DNA from: Roseiarcus sp036488815
GTDB taxonomy: Bacteria; Pseudomonadota; Alphaproteobacteria; Rhizobiales; Beijerinckiaceae
Direction: 5' to 3'
DNA: 64,000 nucleotides
Assembly: GCA_036488815.1 (NCBI GenBank)
Contig: DASXGX010000042.1
Coordinates: 69,351-133,350 of the forward strand
Shown: in pieces, positions 25,473 to 34,205 of the stretch
Layout: every line of letters starts with the position of its first letter
Position numbering within the stretch: position 1 is the stretch's first letter
Position numbers and translations under genes: made by a program
The notes under the pieces: model-generated
The model's database searches: none
Told to the model about the DNA's origin: nothing
Seen by the model: only the letters and a program-made list of their open reading frames with translations

Positions 25473-26144
25473 ATGGATCAGTCGAGCACAGCATCGCCGC
25501 CACCCGCCCACGGCGCCACCGTGGCGCATATCGTCGAGCGCCTGCGCGAGGACATTCTCGCGCATCGGCTCTCTCCGGGCGCGCGGCTGATCGAGAGCGA
25601 GCTGACTGCGCGCTTCGACGTGAGCCGCGGCCCGGTGCGCGAAGCGTTGCGCCGGCTCGCCGCCGAGGGCCTGATCGCGCATGCGCCCAATCGCGGCGCG
25701 GTGGTCCGGCGGCTGACGGCGCGCGACATCAGCGAATTGTTCGAGATCCGGCTCGAGCTCGAGGGGCTCGCGGCGCGCCGCGCGGCGGAAGCCGGCGACG
25801 CCTGCGAGCGCGAGCGATTCGCCGACGCCATCCGAGTGATCTTCGACGACGCGCCCCGCCTGGCCTGCGATTATCTCGCCGAGAACGCCGACTTCCACGA
25901 CGCGGTCATGCGCCTCGCCGGCAATCGTCAGCTTCAGGATCTGTCGATGCGACTGCACCTGCCGCTGATCATGGCGCAGGTGGGCGCCGCGCTCACCGCC
26001 GAGGTGCTGCGCCTTTCGGTCCTCGAGCACCGCGCCATCGCCAAAGCGATCCTGGCGCAGGATCCGAACGGCGCCACTGCCGCGATGCGAGCTCATCTCG
26101 AACGCGCCGCCGCCTTCGCCCTGGCGCGCGAAGAGGAGGAGTGA
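25473..26144 (+). CDS. GntR-family regulator, FadR (FCD) subfamily
   Basis: The 223-residue protein has an N-terminal winged helix (AHIVERLREDILAHRLSPGA, then LTARFDVSRGPVREALRRLA) and a helical FCD effector domain from about residue 85 (ELFEIRLELEGLAARRAAE), with His and Asp residues later (ADFHDAVMRLAGN, LEHRAIAKAI) that bind a metal in this subfamily. Such proteins are usually repressors released by a carboxylic acid or acyl-CoA. It is divergent from the lyase/CoA-ligase/VOC/GST operon, which it most likely controls. Confidence 0.9.
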   Translation: MDQSSTASPPPAHGATVAHIVERLREDILAHRLSPGARLIESELTARFDVSRGPVREALRRLAAEGLIAHAPNRGAVVRRLTARDISELFEIRLELEGLAARRAAEAGDACERERFADAIRVIFDDAPRLACDYLAENADFHDAVMRLAGNRQLQDLSMRLHLPLIMAQVGAALTAEVLRLSVLEHRAIAKAILAQDPNGATAAMRAHLERAAAFALAREEEE

Positions 26145-26464
26145 GGACACTAGAATAAATTAAACCGCTTTATCGTTGGTATTACCGCGGTTAAAATTCA
26201 TTCGCCAACTGCAAATGACTGATTCGAATTCATATTCGTCCGCAATTGAGCCTAACGTAAACGATGTCACATAAGATAAATGACGTTGTTACTGCTGATG
26301 TGAATGTAATTGTTTCTTGTTGTTTGCCATAAAGGCGGATATAACGGCCGTTTACGGGGTTGACTAATCGAACAAACAAAAAGACGGTACCCCGCAACGC
26401 TTTTGTTGCATCACTTGCAACGGGGCGACCGGTTGTGCTGGGAGGCATGACAGGAGGAAAGGCC
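26145..26464. other. Low-GC intergenic patch
   Basis: By hand count, bases 26161-26340 are about 38 percent G+C, far below the surrounding genes. No recognisable gene lies here; a minus-strand 88-codon frame has no family features. A 6-bp inverted repeat GTTGCA/TGCAAC around TCACT (26405-26421) lies about 45 bases before the SnoaL-like gene, and a TTGACT hexamer starts at 26360. The patch may be imported DNA or an AT-rich promoter region. Confidence 0.6.
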
Positions 26465-26872
26465 ATGAGTGCAACATCGTCGGAGGAGAAGAGCAATCTT
26501 GACGTCGTGCGGCGCGGCTATGAGGCCTTTCAGGCTGGGAACGCCGAAGAGTTGATGAAAACCATGGCGCCGAACGCCCATTATCATCTCGCCCCGATTG
26601 GCAAGTTCGGTGGCGATTACAAGGGCGTCAAGGCTATCATGGAGTTCTTCGGGGAGATCGCCCGCGAGTCTGGGGGAACGTTTCGCGTGACGCCTGTCGA
26701 AATGGCGGCGGCCGGCAATCGCGTGTTCGTGCTCTACGGAGCGAGCGGGAAGCACGGCGGAAAGACGCTGGACAGCCGAGACGTGGCGGTTTTCACCTTG
26801 GCCGGTGGCCGGGTGACAGACGCAATGTTCTGCGCGAGCGACTATCCGGCTGAGGCCGCTTTCTGGTCATAG
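26465..26872 (+). CDS. SnoaL-like / NTF2-fold protein
   Basis: The ATG at 26465 has AGGAGGA about seven bases upstream and gives 135 residues. The pattern NLDVVRRGYEAFQAGNAEEL, then MKTMAPNAHYHLAP, a GDYKGVKAIMEFFGEIA helix and a closing beta sheet is typical of ketosteroid-isomerase-like SnoaL domains. The fold serves as a small enzyme or ligand pocket. There is no catalytic assignment and no operon partner. Base composition is lower in GC than its neighbours and it adjoins the low-GC patch, which hints at acquisition by transfer. Confidence 0.75.
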   Translation: MSATSSEEKSNLDVVRRGYEAFQAGNAEELMKTMAPNAHYHLAPIGKFGGDYKGVKAIMEFFGEIARESGGTFRVTPVEMAAAGNRVFVLYGASGKHGGKTLDSRDVAVFTLAGGRVTDAMFCASDYPAEAAFWS

Positions 26873-26946
26873 TGCGGGACAGGACAGCGAAGCTGCGAAC
26901 GGCGCGAGGCCGGCGGCGCCATGGGCGCGTACGGCCCGCGCTCTCA

Positions 26947-28848
26947 TCAAAACCCCTTCGCCTTCAGCGCCGCTGCGATCTCCTCCAGCACGACGGGATC
27001 GTCGATCGTCGCCGGAATCGACCACGGGTCGCGGTCGGCTATTCGCTTCATCGTGCCGCGCAGGATCTTGCCGGAGCGGGTCTTCGGCAGGCGCGCGACG
27101 ACGAGCGCTGTCTTGAAGGCGGCGACAGGGCCGATCCTGTCGCGCACCAGGGCGACGACCTCGCGCTCGATCTCCTCGTGCGGCCGGTTGACGCCAGATT
27201 TGAGCACGACGAAGCCGCAGGGCTGTTCGCCCTTGATCTCGTCCTTCACGCCGAGCACCGCGCATTCCGCGACAGCCGGATGCGAAGCGAGGACTTCCTC
27301 CATCCCGCCGGTCGAGAGCCGGTGGCCGGCGACGTTGATGATGTCGTCGGTGCGGCCGAGAATGGTGAGATAGCCGTCCTCGTCCTTGAAGCCGGCGTCG
27401 GCGGTCTTGTAATAGCCGGGGAATTCTTGGAGGTAGCTCTCGCGCATGCGCTCGTCCTGGCGCCAGAGCGTCGGCAGGCAGCCGGGCGGCAGCGGCAGCT
27501 TGATGACGATCGAGCCCATCGCGCCGGTCGGAACGGGACGCGAAGCCTCGTCGACCACGTCGACGACATAGCCCGGCATCGGCACCGAGGGCGAGCCGCG
27601 CTTGATCGGCAGAAGCCCGAGCCCGACCGGATTGCCGGCGATCGCCCAGCCCGTCTCCGTCTGCCACCAATGATCGACGACGGGAATTTTGAGCGCGTCC
27701 TCCGCCCAGGCGACGGTGTCGGGATCGGCCCGCTCGCCGGCGAGAAACAGGGTGCGTAGCGAACGGATGGAATAGGTCTTCAGCAGTGCGGCGTTCGGGT
27801 CCTCCTTGCGCACGGCGCGGAACGCCGTCGGCGCGGTGAAGAAGGCGGCGACGTCATAGTCCTGAATGACGCGCCAGAAGGCGCCGGCGTCCGGCGTGCC
27901 GACAGGCTTGCCTTCATAGAGAACCGTCGAGCAGCCGTGAATCAGCGGCCCATAGACGATGTAGGAATGGCCGACCACCCAGCCGATGTCGGAAGCGGCC
28001 CAAAAGGTCTCGCCCGGCTGAACCCCATAGAGGTTCGACATCGACCATTTCAACGTCACCAGATGGCCGCCGACGTCGCGCACCACGCCCTTCGGAACGC
28101 CTGTCGTTCCCGAGGTGTAGAGGATGTAGAGCGGATCGGTCGCGGCGACCTCGACGCAACGGGCCCGCTTGCCAGCCGCGCGCGCCGCGCCGACGAGATC
28201 GGCCCAGTCGTGGTCCCGGCCCTCGACCATCTCCGCCTGCCGCTGAGGACGCTGGAGGACGACGCAGGCCTGCGGCTTGGCCTTGGTGAGGTCGAACGCG
28301 AGATCGAGCAGGGGCTTGTACTCGACGACGCGGCCGGGCTCGATGCCGCAACTCGCGGCGAGCACCAGCTTGGGCTCGGCGTCGTCGATGCGCGTGGCGA
28401 GCTCCTTGGCCGCGAAGCCACCGAACACCACGGAATGAATGGCGCCGATGCGGGCGCAGGCCAGCATCGCGACGATCGCCTCCGGGATCATCGGCATGTA
28501 GATGATGACCCGATCGCCCTTGGCGACGCCGAGATCGGCGAGGACCGCGCCGAGGATTTCCACCTCCTCGAGCAGTTCGGCGTAGCTGATGCGGCGCTTG
28601 GTTCCGGTCACCGGGCTGTCGTAGAAAATCGCCGCCTGATCGGCGCGCCCGCCGGCGACGTGACGGTCCAGCGCATTGAAGCAGGCGTTGCAGGTCGCGT
28701 CGGGGAACCAGCGCCCGTACACTCCGGCCTCTTCGTCGAAAATCTTTTGCGGCGCGCGAATCCAGTCGATCTCGGCAGCCGCCTCGGCCCAAAAACCTTG
28801 CGGATCGGCCTGCCACTGGGCATAAACTTGCCTGTAAAGGCTCGTCAT
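26947..28848 (-). CDS. prpE: Propionyl-CoA synthetase (acetyl-CoA synthetase family)
   Basis: From the ATG at 28848 the protein is 633 residues, the length of PrpE. It has the ACAS N-terminal domain (YRQVYAQWQADPQGFWAEAA), the AMP-binding motif YTSGTTGVPKGVVRDVGGH, the VDHWWQTETG adenylate motif and the C-terminal catalytic lysine in LPKTRSGKILRGTMKRIAD. PrpE-type KYKPLLD-like and FGGFAAKELATRIDDA segments favour propionate over acetate. It makes propionyl-CoA with AMP and PPi in the cytoplasm. No prpBCD genes are adjacent. The divergent tauE gene begins 117 bases away. Confidence 0.9.
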   Translation of the reverse strand: MTSLYRQVYAQWQADPQGFWAEAAAEIDWIRAPQKIFDEEAGVYGRWFPDATCNACFNALDRHVAGGRADQAAIFYDSPVTGTKRRISYAELLEEVEILGAVLADLGVAKGDRVIIYMPMIPEAIVAMLACARIGAIHSVVFGGFAAKELATRIDDAEPKLVLAASCGIEPGRVVEYKPLLDLAFDLTKAKPQACVVLQRPQRQAEMVEGRDHDWADLVGAARAAGKRARCVEVAATDPLYILYTSGTTGVPKGVVRDVGGHLVTLKWSMSNLYGVQPGETFWAASDIGWVVGHSYIVYGPLIHGCSTVLYEGKPVGTPDAGAFWRVIQDYDVAAFFTAPTAFRAVRKEDPNAALLKTYSIRSLRTLFLAGERADPDTVAWAEDALKIPVVDHWWQTETGWAIAGNPVGLGLLPIKRGSPSVPMPGYVVDVVDEASRPVPTGAMGSIVIKLPLPPGCLPTLWRQDERMRESYLQEFPGYYKTADAGFKDEDGYLTILGRTDDIINVAGHRLSTGGMEEVLASHPAVAECAVLGVKDEIKGEQPCGFVVLKSGVNRPHEEIEREVVALVRDRIGPVAAFKTALVVARLPKTRSGKILRGTMKRIADRDPWSIPATIDDPVVLEEIAAALKAKGF

Positions 28849-28965
28849 CGCTTCGCTCCCGTCGCGGCGCACAGCCGGCTTCAAGTTGTTTTAAGGAAGA
28901 TTGGCGCGCGCAATCGGCTTTGGCAACGCACCCCGCCGGCTTTTGAGACGATCGATATTGCAGAG

Positions 28966-29727
28966 ATGAGCGGCCTCGACTGGACTTTCTATCTCGCGGC
29001 GATCCCCGCCGTCGTTCTCTTCGGCCTCTCCAAGGGCGGCTTTTCCGCCCTCGGCACGCTCGGCATTCCGGTGTTCGCGCTGGCGATTTCGCCCGTGAAG
29101 GCGGCGGCGATCACCCTGCCGCTGATGGTGATCCAGGATTGGGTGAGCGTGTGGGCCTTCCGGCGCGACTTCGACGCGCGCAATCTCGTCATCATGATCC
29201 CCGGCTCGCTCGTCGGGGTCGGCGCCGGCTGGCTGCTGGCGTCGCACGTCAACGAAGACGTGGTGCGCTTCGCCGTCGGGGTCATTTCGATCGGCTTCGT
29301 TCTCTTCATGCTGGCGCGTGATCGCATCGGGAGGGGCAAGGCGGCGTCCGCCGACGTCGCGCCGGGCGTCTTCTGGGGCGCGCTTTCCGGCTTCACCAGC
29401 TTTATCAGCCACGCCGGGGGGCCGCCGATGATGATTCACGTCCTGCCGCAAAAGCTGCCGCCGCGCATGTTCGCCGGCACCTCGACGATGTTCTTTGCCG
29501 CGACCAACCTGCTGAAAGTGCCGCCCTACTTCGCTCTCGGCCAGTTCAGCGCCGACAATCTGTTCGCCTCGGCGACGCTCTTTCCGGTGGCGATCGCCTC
29601 GACCTTCGCCGGCGTGTGGCTGGTGCGGCGCATCGCCGCCGAACGCTTCTATAACGCCGTGCTGCTGCTGACGTTTCTGATCGGGCTCAAGCTGTCCTAT
29701 GATGGACTGCGGGCGCTGCTGGCGTAG
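28966..29727 (+). CDS. TauE/SafE-family membrane transporter
   Basis: The 253-residue protein starts at the ATG at 28966. Seven or eight membrane segments are visible, with the repeated family motif AIPAVVLFGLSKGGFSALG and its second copy GFTSFISHAGGPPMMIHVLP. These proteins are proposed to export sulfite, sulfonates or other organic anions across the inner membrane. No sulfonate catabolism gene is adjacent, so the substrate is open. The frame extends far upstream, but that part is antisense to prpE. Confidence 0.88.
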   Translation: MSGLDWTFYLAAIPAVVLFGLSKGGFSALGTLGIPVFALAISPVKAAAITLPLMVIQDWVSVWAFRRDFDARNLVIMIPGSLVGVGAGWLLASHVNEDVVRFAVGVISIGFVLFMLARDRIGRGKAASADVAPGVFWGALSGFTSFISHAGGPPMMIHVLPQKLPPRMFAGTSTMFFAATNLLKVPPYFALGQFSADNLFASATLFPVAIASTFAGVWLVRRIAAERFYNAVLLLTFLIGLKLSYDGLRALLA

Positions 29728-29809
29728 AGCAGGGAGTCCAACCAAACTTTAACGCGTGAGGCGCAGAATTTTGACGACTGGGCAAACGACGACCCAACCG
29801 GGAGTGGGC

Positions 29810-30250
29810 ATGGACGCCGCAAAGGCCAGCACGTTCGGCGCCGGCTCGCAATTGAGCCGTCAGATTCCTGCTTTCGTTTTCGTCGGCGTGGTCGGCGTCT
29901 TCGTCGACGCGGGCGTCACCTACGCGCTCGCCAAGGGGTTCAACGTTTCGCCCGTGCTGGCCCGTCCGCCGGCCTTCGCGGTGGCGACGGTCGTCAATTT
30001 CGCGCTCAATCGCGCTTTGACCTTCCGCACCAGCACGGCGCCGTTGCTCAGGGCCTTCGTGCGCTATGTGATGGTCTGCGCCGCCGGCCTGGTGGTCAAT
30101 TACGCGGTCTATCTCGCCTGCATCGCGGCGGCCCCGCTCGCCGGCGTCGCGGTGACGCCGGCGATCCTGCCGCTGTTCGTCGCGGCCGGCTCGGCGGCGG
30201 CGATGGTCCTGACCTTCCTCGGCTTCCGCTTGTTCGCCTTTCGCGCGTAG
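29810..30250 (+). CDS. GtrA-family membrane protein
   Basis: The ATG at 29810 (GGAG at 29801) gives 146 residues; a GTG at 29756 in the same frame is an alternative. Four membrane helices are visible, with RQIPAFVFVGVVGVFVDAGV first and VATVVNFALNRALTFR between helices two and three, the diagnostic GtrA motif. GtrA proteins are thought to help flip polyprenyl-linked sugars or anchor glycosyltransferases. No GtrB-like glycosyltransferase is next to it. Other envelope sugar genes (kdsD, galU, galE, a WcaJ-like transferase) are scattered in this window. Confidence 0.85.
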   Translation: MDAAKASTFGAGSQLSRQIPAFVFVGVVGVFVDAGVTYALAKGFNVSPVLARPPAFAVATVVNFALNRALTFRTSTAPLLRAFVRYVMVCAAGLVVNYAVYLACIAAAPLAGVAVTPAILPLFVAAGSAAAMVLTFLGFRLFAFRA

Positions 30251-30355
30251 AACGGTTTGGTTTTGGCCGGTATCGCCCGCGAGCCCCGGCCGGGGCCTGC
30301 CAACGGGCTGTAAGATCGCTATGATGGCGCCTCCAGGCTCTTTGGAGGGGACGCC

Positions 30356-31999
30356 ATGACGACTTCGCCTTACGATCGCGATCTCGATCGCAACCCCGCC
30401 AATTTCGCTCCGCTGACGCCGCTGAGTTTCCTGGCTCGCGCCGCGGCGGTCTTTCCCGACCGCCCGGCGATCGCCCACGGCGCGCTGCGGCGCAACTATC
30501 GCGATTTCTACGCTCGCTCGCGCCGCCTCGCCTCGGCCCTCGCCCAGCGCGGTCTTAAGCGAGGGGACACGGTCGCGGTCATGCTCGCCAATACGCCGGC
30601 GATGCTGGAGTGCCACTACGGCGTGCCGATGTGCGGCGCCGTCCTCAACGCGCTCAACACGCGGCTCGACGCGGCGGCGCTCGCCTTCATGCTCGATCAT
30701 GGGGAGGCCAAGGCGCTGATCGTCGACCGCGAATTCTCCGATGTCATGGACGCGGCGTTGAAAATCGCCAAGACGCGTCCGCTGATCATCGCCTACGACG
30801 ATCCCGAATATGACGGGCCCGGCGCGCGGCTCGGCGAGATCGAGTACGAGTCGTTTCTCGCCGACGGGGATGAGACCTTTGAATGGCTGCAGCCGCGCGA
30901 CGAATGGGACGCGATCGCGCTCAACTACACCTCCGGCACCACGGGCGATCCGAAGGGCGTCGTCTATCACCATCGCGGCGCGAACCTACTCGCGATGGGC
31001 AATGTCGTCACCGCCGACATGGGCCGCCATCCCGTCTACCTCTGGACGCTGCCGATGTTCCATTGCAACGGCTGGTGCTTTCCTTGGTCGATCAGCGTCA
31101 AGGCCGGCTTGCACGTGTGCCTGCGTCAGGTGCGCGCCAAGGCGCTCTACGATCTCATCGCCGAGCACGGCGTCACGCATCTCTGCGGCGCGCCGATCGT
31201 GATGTCGATCCTTCTCAACGCCCGCCCCGAGGAGAAGCGGCCGTTGCCGGACGTGGTGCGCTTCTTCACGGCGGCCGCGCCGCCGCCGGCCGCCGTGCTG
31301 GCGGCGATGCGCGAGGCCGGCTTCGAGGTGACCCACCTCTACGGGCTCACCGAGGTCTACGGCCCGGCGGTTGTCAACGACTGGAAGAGCGAGTGGGATG
31401 CGCTCGACGGCGCGGCGCAGGCTGCGCTGAAGGCGCGCCAGGGCGTGCGCTATCATGCGCTCGAGGCGCTCGACGTGCTGGACCCGGAAACGATGCGAAG
31501 CGTCCCGGCGGACGGCGCGACGCTGGGCGAGGTGATGTTCCGCGGCAACGTCGTCATGAAGGGCTATCTGAAGAACAAGGCCGGGACAGACAAGGCCTTC
31601 GCCGGCGGCTGGTTTCACTCGGGCGACCTCGGCGTCAAACATCCCGACGGCTATATCCAGCTCAAGGACCGCTCGAAGGACATCATCATTTCCGGCGGCG
31701 AGAACATTTCCTCGATCGAGGTCGAGGACGCGCTGTTCCAGCATCCTGCCGTTGAACTCGCCGCAGTGGTCGCGCGGCCCGACGACAAGTGGGGCGAGAC
31801 GCCCTGCGCCTTCGTGCAGTTGAAACCGGGCTGCAGCGCCAGCGAAGCCGAACTCATCGCCTGGTGCCGCGACCGGCTCGCCCACTACAAGTGCCCGCGC
31901 CACGTGGTCTTCGCCGAGATCCCGAAGACCTCGACCGGCAAAGTGCAGAAATTCGCCTTGCGCGAGTTGGCGCGCGCAATGGTCCCGTCGCCGGTGTGA
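30356..31999 (+). CDS. Fatty acyl-CoA ligase (AlkK/DmdB-like)
   Basis: The 547-residue AMP-forming ligase has NYTSGTTGDPKGVVYHHRGA (AMP-binding), LYGLTEVYGP (adenine contact), GWFHSGDLGVKHPDGYIQLK with DRSKDIIISGGENIS (hinge), and the catalytic lysine in IPKTSTGKVQKF. This architecture matches medium-chain acyl-CoA ligases and 3-methylmercaptopropionyl-CoA ligases, which cannot be told apart by eye. The product would enter beta-oxidation. GGAGG lies just before the ATG. It stands alone between gtrA and an RpiR regulator. Confidence 0.9.
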   Translation: MTTSPYDRDLDRNPANFAPLTPLSFLARAAAVFPDRPAIAHGALRRNYRDFYARSRRLASALAQRGLKRGDTVAVMLANTPAMLECHYGVPMCGAVLNALNTRLDAAALAFMLDHGEAKALIVDREFSDVMDAALKIAKTRPLIIAYDDPEYDGPGARLGEIEYESFLADGDETFEWLQPRDEWDAIALNYTSGTTGDPKGVVYHHRGANLLAMGNVVTADMGRHPVYLWTLPMFHCNGWCFPWSISVKAGLHVCLRQVRAKALYDLIAEHGVTHLCGAPIVMSILLNARPEEKRPLPDVVRFFTAAAPPPAAVLAAMREAGFEVTHLYGLTEVYGPAVVNDWKSEWDALDGAAQAALKARQGVRYHALEALDVLDPETMRSVPADGATLGEVMFRGNVVMKGYLKNKAGTDKAFAGGWFHSGDLGVKHPDGYIQLKDRSKDIIISGGENISSIEVEDALFQHPAVELAAVVARPDDKWGETPCAFVQLKPGCSASEAELIAWCRDRLAHYKCPRHVVFAEIPKTSTGKVQKFALRELARAMVPSPV

Positions 32000-32020
32000 C
32001 CTTAACCGGGCGCACCTTGT

Positions 32021-32070
32021 CCGGCCTCCCTCTCCCCGCGCGCGGGGAGAGGGTCGGGGTGAGGGGCCGG
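32021..32070. repeat. Palindromic intergenic repeat, half-element in reverse orientation
   Basis: CCTCTCCCCGCG and CGCGGGGAGAGG form a hairpin followed by GTCGGGGTGAGGGG, the reverse complement of the opening of the repeats at 10432 and 19426. Only one of the two hairpins is present. It follows the acyl-CoA ligase gene. Confidence 0.65.
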
Positions 32071-32183
32071 GTGATTAGCCGCAGGCTTGCGGCTCCTCAC
32101 CAAGCCTCTTGCGTCGGCTCAACAGCGGAGCTGCACGGTCTGGACCACCTCGCCAGGGCCAAGAGCAGCTTCACCGCGTGGGT

Positions 32184-32221
32184 GGCCGGGACGAGGCTGG
32201 ACAAGCCCGGCCATGACGCGA
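32184..32221. repeat. Short repeat related to the inverted repeat at 42377
   Basis: The segment GGGTGGCCGGGACGAGGCTG followed by GACAAGCCCGGCCATGACG resembles the GGATGGCCGGGACACGCCC unit at 42464 and the ACGAGCCCGGCCATGACG stretch near 35802. The 330 bases between the ligase and RpiR genes hold these repeats and no supported gene. Confidence 0.5.
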
Positions 32222-32334
32222 GAGAGGCGACTGGACTCCCTTTGCGGCACAAACGTTCTCACGCCTATCAAAATTGGAATGTTTGTTCTAGGCTACAGCG
32301 CGGCCGCGCCGCTCTTTCTGGAAGTGACGCCATC

Positions 32335-33168
32335 ATGGACGCTCCGCAGGACTTTGAGGCTCTCAAGCGCCGCCTGATCGAGATCAAGCCGGAGTTGCCC
32401 AAGCGCCTGCGGCAGACCGCCGTCTTCGCGCTCGACCACCCCGACGAAGTCGCGCTCGGCACCGCCTCCAGCGTCGCCGAGCGGGCGCAGGTCCAGGCCT
32501 CGACCCTGGTGCGCTTCGCCCAGACGCTCGGCTTTGCCGGGTTCTCGGAATTGCAGGGCGTCTTTCGCGACCATCTGCGCAACCGCTGGCCGGACTACTC
32601 CGAACGCCTGAAGGCCCTCAACGAAGGCGCGTTCGACAGCGGCGATCCGATGCGCCTACTGTTCGGTTTCGCCGATTCGGCCGCCGCTTCGATCGCCAGG
32701 CTGCGCAGCGTGATCCATCGCGAGGAGCTCGACGCGGCGATCGCGATCCTGGCGCGCGCGCATACCATCTATCTCACGGGGCAGAGGCGCTCGTTCTGCG
32801 TCTCGCATTACCTCGCCTACGCGCTCGCCCAGCTCGGCGTCCGCGCGGCCCTGATCGACAATGTCGGCGGCCTCGGCCCGGAGCAACTCGCCGGGGCGGG
32901 CAAGGACGACGCGCTGATCGCCATCAGCTTTTCCCCCTATACGCCGTTCACCTTCGCTCAGGCGGAGGCGGCGCAAGGGCGCCAGACGCCGATCGTCGTC
33001 ATCACCGACAGCGCGCTGAGCCCGCTCGCCGGCATGGCGGATGCGCGGTTCGAAATCGCCGAAAGCGATTTCGGCTCCTTCCGCTCGCTCGCCGCGACGT
33101 TCTGCCTGGCGATGACGCTCGCCGTCGCCGTCGCGGAAAAGCGCAACGAGGCTGGTGAAAAGGCCTAG
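32335..33168 (+). CDS. MurR/RpiR-family transcription regulator
   Basis: The ATG at 32335 gives 277 residues: an N-terminal helix-turn-helix (LPKRLRQTAVFALDHPDEVA, then ERAQVQASTLVRFAQTLGF) and a C-terminal SIS sugar-phosphate-binding domain (IYLTGQRRSFCVSHYLAYAL; AISFSPYTPFTFAQAEAA). RpiR proteins respond to phosphosugars and control sugar, sialic acid or amino-sugar genes. No sugar catabolic gene is adjacent, so its targets are unknown. The usual Ser residues of the SIS phosphate loop are partly replaced (TGQRRSF), which may alter its ligand. Confidence 0.88.
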   Translation: MDAPQDFEALKRRLIEIKPELPKRLRQTAVFALDHPDEVALGTASSVAERAQVQASTLVRFAQTLGFAGFSELQGVFRDHLRNRWPDYSERLKALNEGAFDSGDPMRLLFGFADSAAASIARLRSVIHREELDAAIAILARAHTIYLTGQRRSFCVSHYLAYALAQLGVRAALIDNVGGLGPEQLAGAGKDDALIAISFSPYTPFTFAQAEAAQGRQTPIVVITDSALSPLAGMADARFEIAESDFGSFRSLAATFCLAMTLAVAVAEKRNEAGEKA

Positions 33169-33200
33169 CCCGTTTTGCTTTTTGGTTGCCTACGACTGCT

Positions 33201-33250
33201 GTCACCCCGGCGAAAAGCGGGGGTCCAGACAACCGCCGCAGGCCCTCGCC
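33201..33250. repeat. Half copy of the GCGGGGGTCCA intergenic repeat
   Basis: GTCACCCCGGCGAAAAGCGG followed by GGGTCCAGACAACCGCCGCAG matches the first half of the element at 17688-17770. It fills the gap between the convergent rpiR and HAD genes. Confidence 0.65.
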
Positions 33251-33256
33251 AGCGCC

Positions 33257-33997
33257 TTAGCCTTTCGCCAAAATCTGCGCGTTGACCCGGGCCAGGAATC
33301 CGGCGAGGTCGTCGGTCACGAAGTCGACGTGCAGCGCCTCGAAGCCGCCGCGATCGTGCGGCTCGCGATTGTCGATCTGTCCGATCCGGGGGACGACCAG
33401 CGTCGTCGTCATGCCGCGCGCCTTGGGCACCAGGAGGTTGTTGGCGATGTCCTCGAACATCGCGGCGGACGCCGGGTCGACGCCGTACCTGCGGAAAAAC
33501 GCGTCATAGGCGAGGTCGGCGGGCTTGGGCACGAGTTCCGCCGCCATGATGTCGAAGGCGTCCTCGAACACGTCGGCGAGGCCCAGCGCCTCGACCGTGC
33601 GTAGCGCATGGTTGCGCGAGCCGTTGGTGAAAATCAGCTTCCGGCCGGGCAACCGCCCGATTTCCCGGGCGAGCGGAAGGTTGGGCGTGAGCGCGGAGCG
33701 GTCAATGTCGTGCACGAATTCGAGAAAGTCTTCCACGTTGGCGGCCTTCTCGTCGACCAGCCCACGCAAGGTCGTGCCGTGCCGCCGATAATAGTATTTC
33801 TGCAGCGCCCGCGCCGACAGGCCGTCGAGCCCGAAGAGGGCCATCAGAAACAGCGTGATCCTCTGCTCGATCGCCAGCCAGACGCCGCTGTCCGCGGGGT
33901 AGAGCGTATTGTCGAGATCGAAAACCCAGGTCGAGACATGGCCGAACTTGCCGATGACGTCGGAATCCACGATCGGCGGGGGAACGGTTACGGTCAT
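33257..33997 (-). CDS. HAD-superfamily pyrimidine 5'-nucleotidase-like phosphatase
   Basis: The 246-residue protein has the four HAD motifs: FDLDNTLYP (nucleophile and acid Asp), IFTNGSRNHA, a Lys in VPKPADLAYDAF, and MFEDIANNLLVPK. The DNTLYP form with a helical cap is that of the SDT1/pyrimidine 5'-nucleotidase group. It would dephosphorylate a nucleoside monophosphate or related metabolite in the cytoplasm. The ATG at 33997 gives the usual lead-in. No operon partner. Confidence 0.88.
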   Translation of the reverse strand: MTVTVPPPIVDSDVIGKFGHVSTWVFDLDNTLYPADSGVWLAIEQRITLFLMALFGLDGLSARALQKYYYRRHGTTLRGLVDEKAANVEDFLEFVHDIDRSALTPNLPLAREIGRLPGRKLIFTNGSRNHALRTVEALGLADVFEDAFDIMAAELVPKPADLAYDAFFRRYGVDPASAAMFEDIANNLLVPKARGMTTTLVVPRIGQIDNREPHDRGGFEALHVDFVTDDLAGFLARVNAQILAKG

Positions 33998-34205
33998 GTT
34001 CGAGGCGTCCGTTGCGAATCGTGTCGCGCGCTCCGCCCTAGCCCGCGACGGGATGAGGCCTTTCGCGAAGCGCCAGCCTCCCCGATGGCATAGCGCCTGA
34101 CCCTACGGCGTCGCAACATCTTTCGCGCCATGGCCCGGCACGTCGCTTGCGCACCTCGAAGCCGAGAGGCGGCGGGCGTCGCATCGCGGGAGAAACTGTC
34201 AGAAA

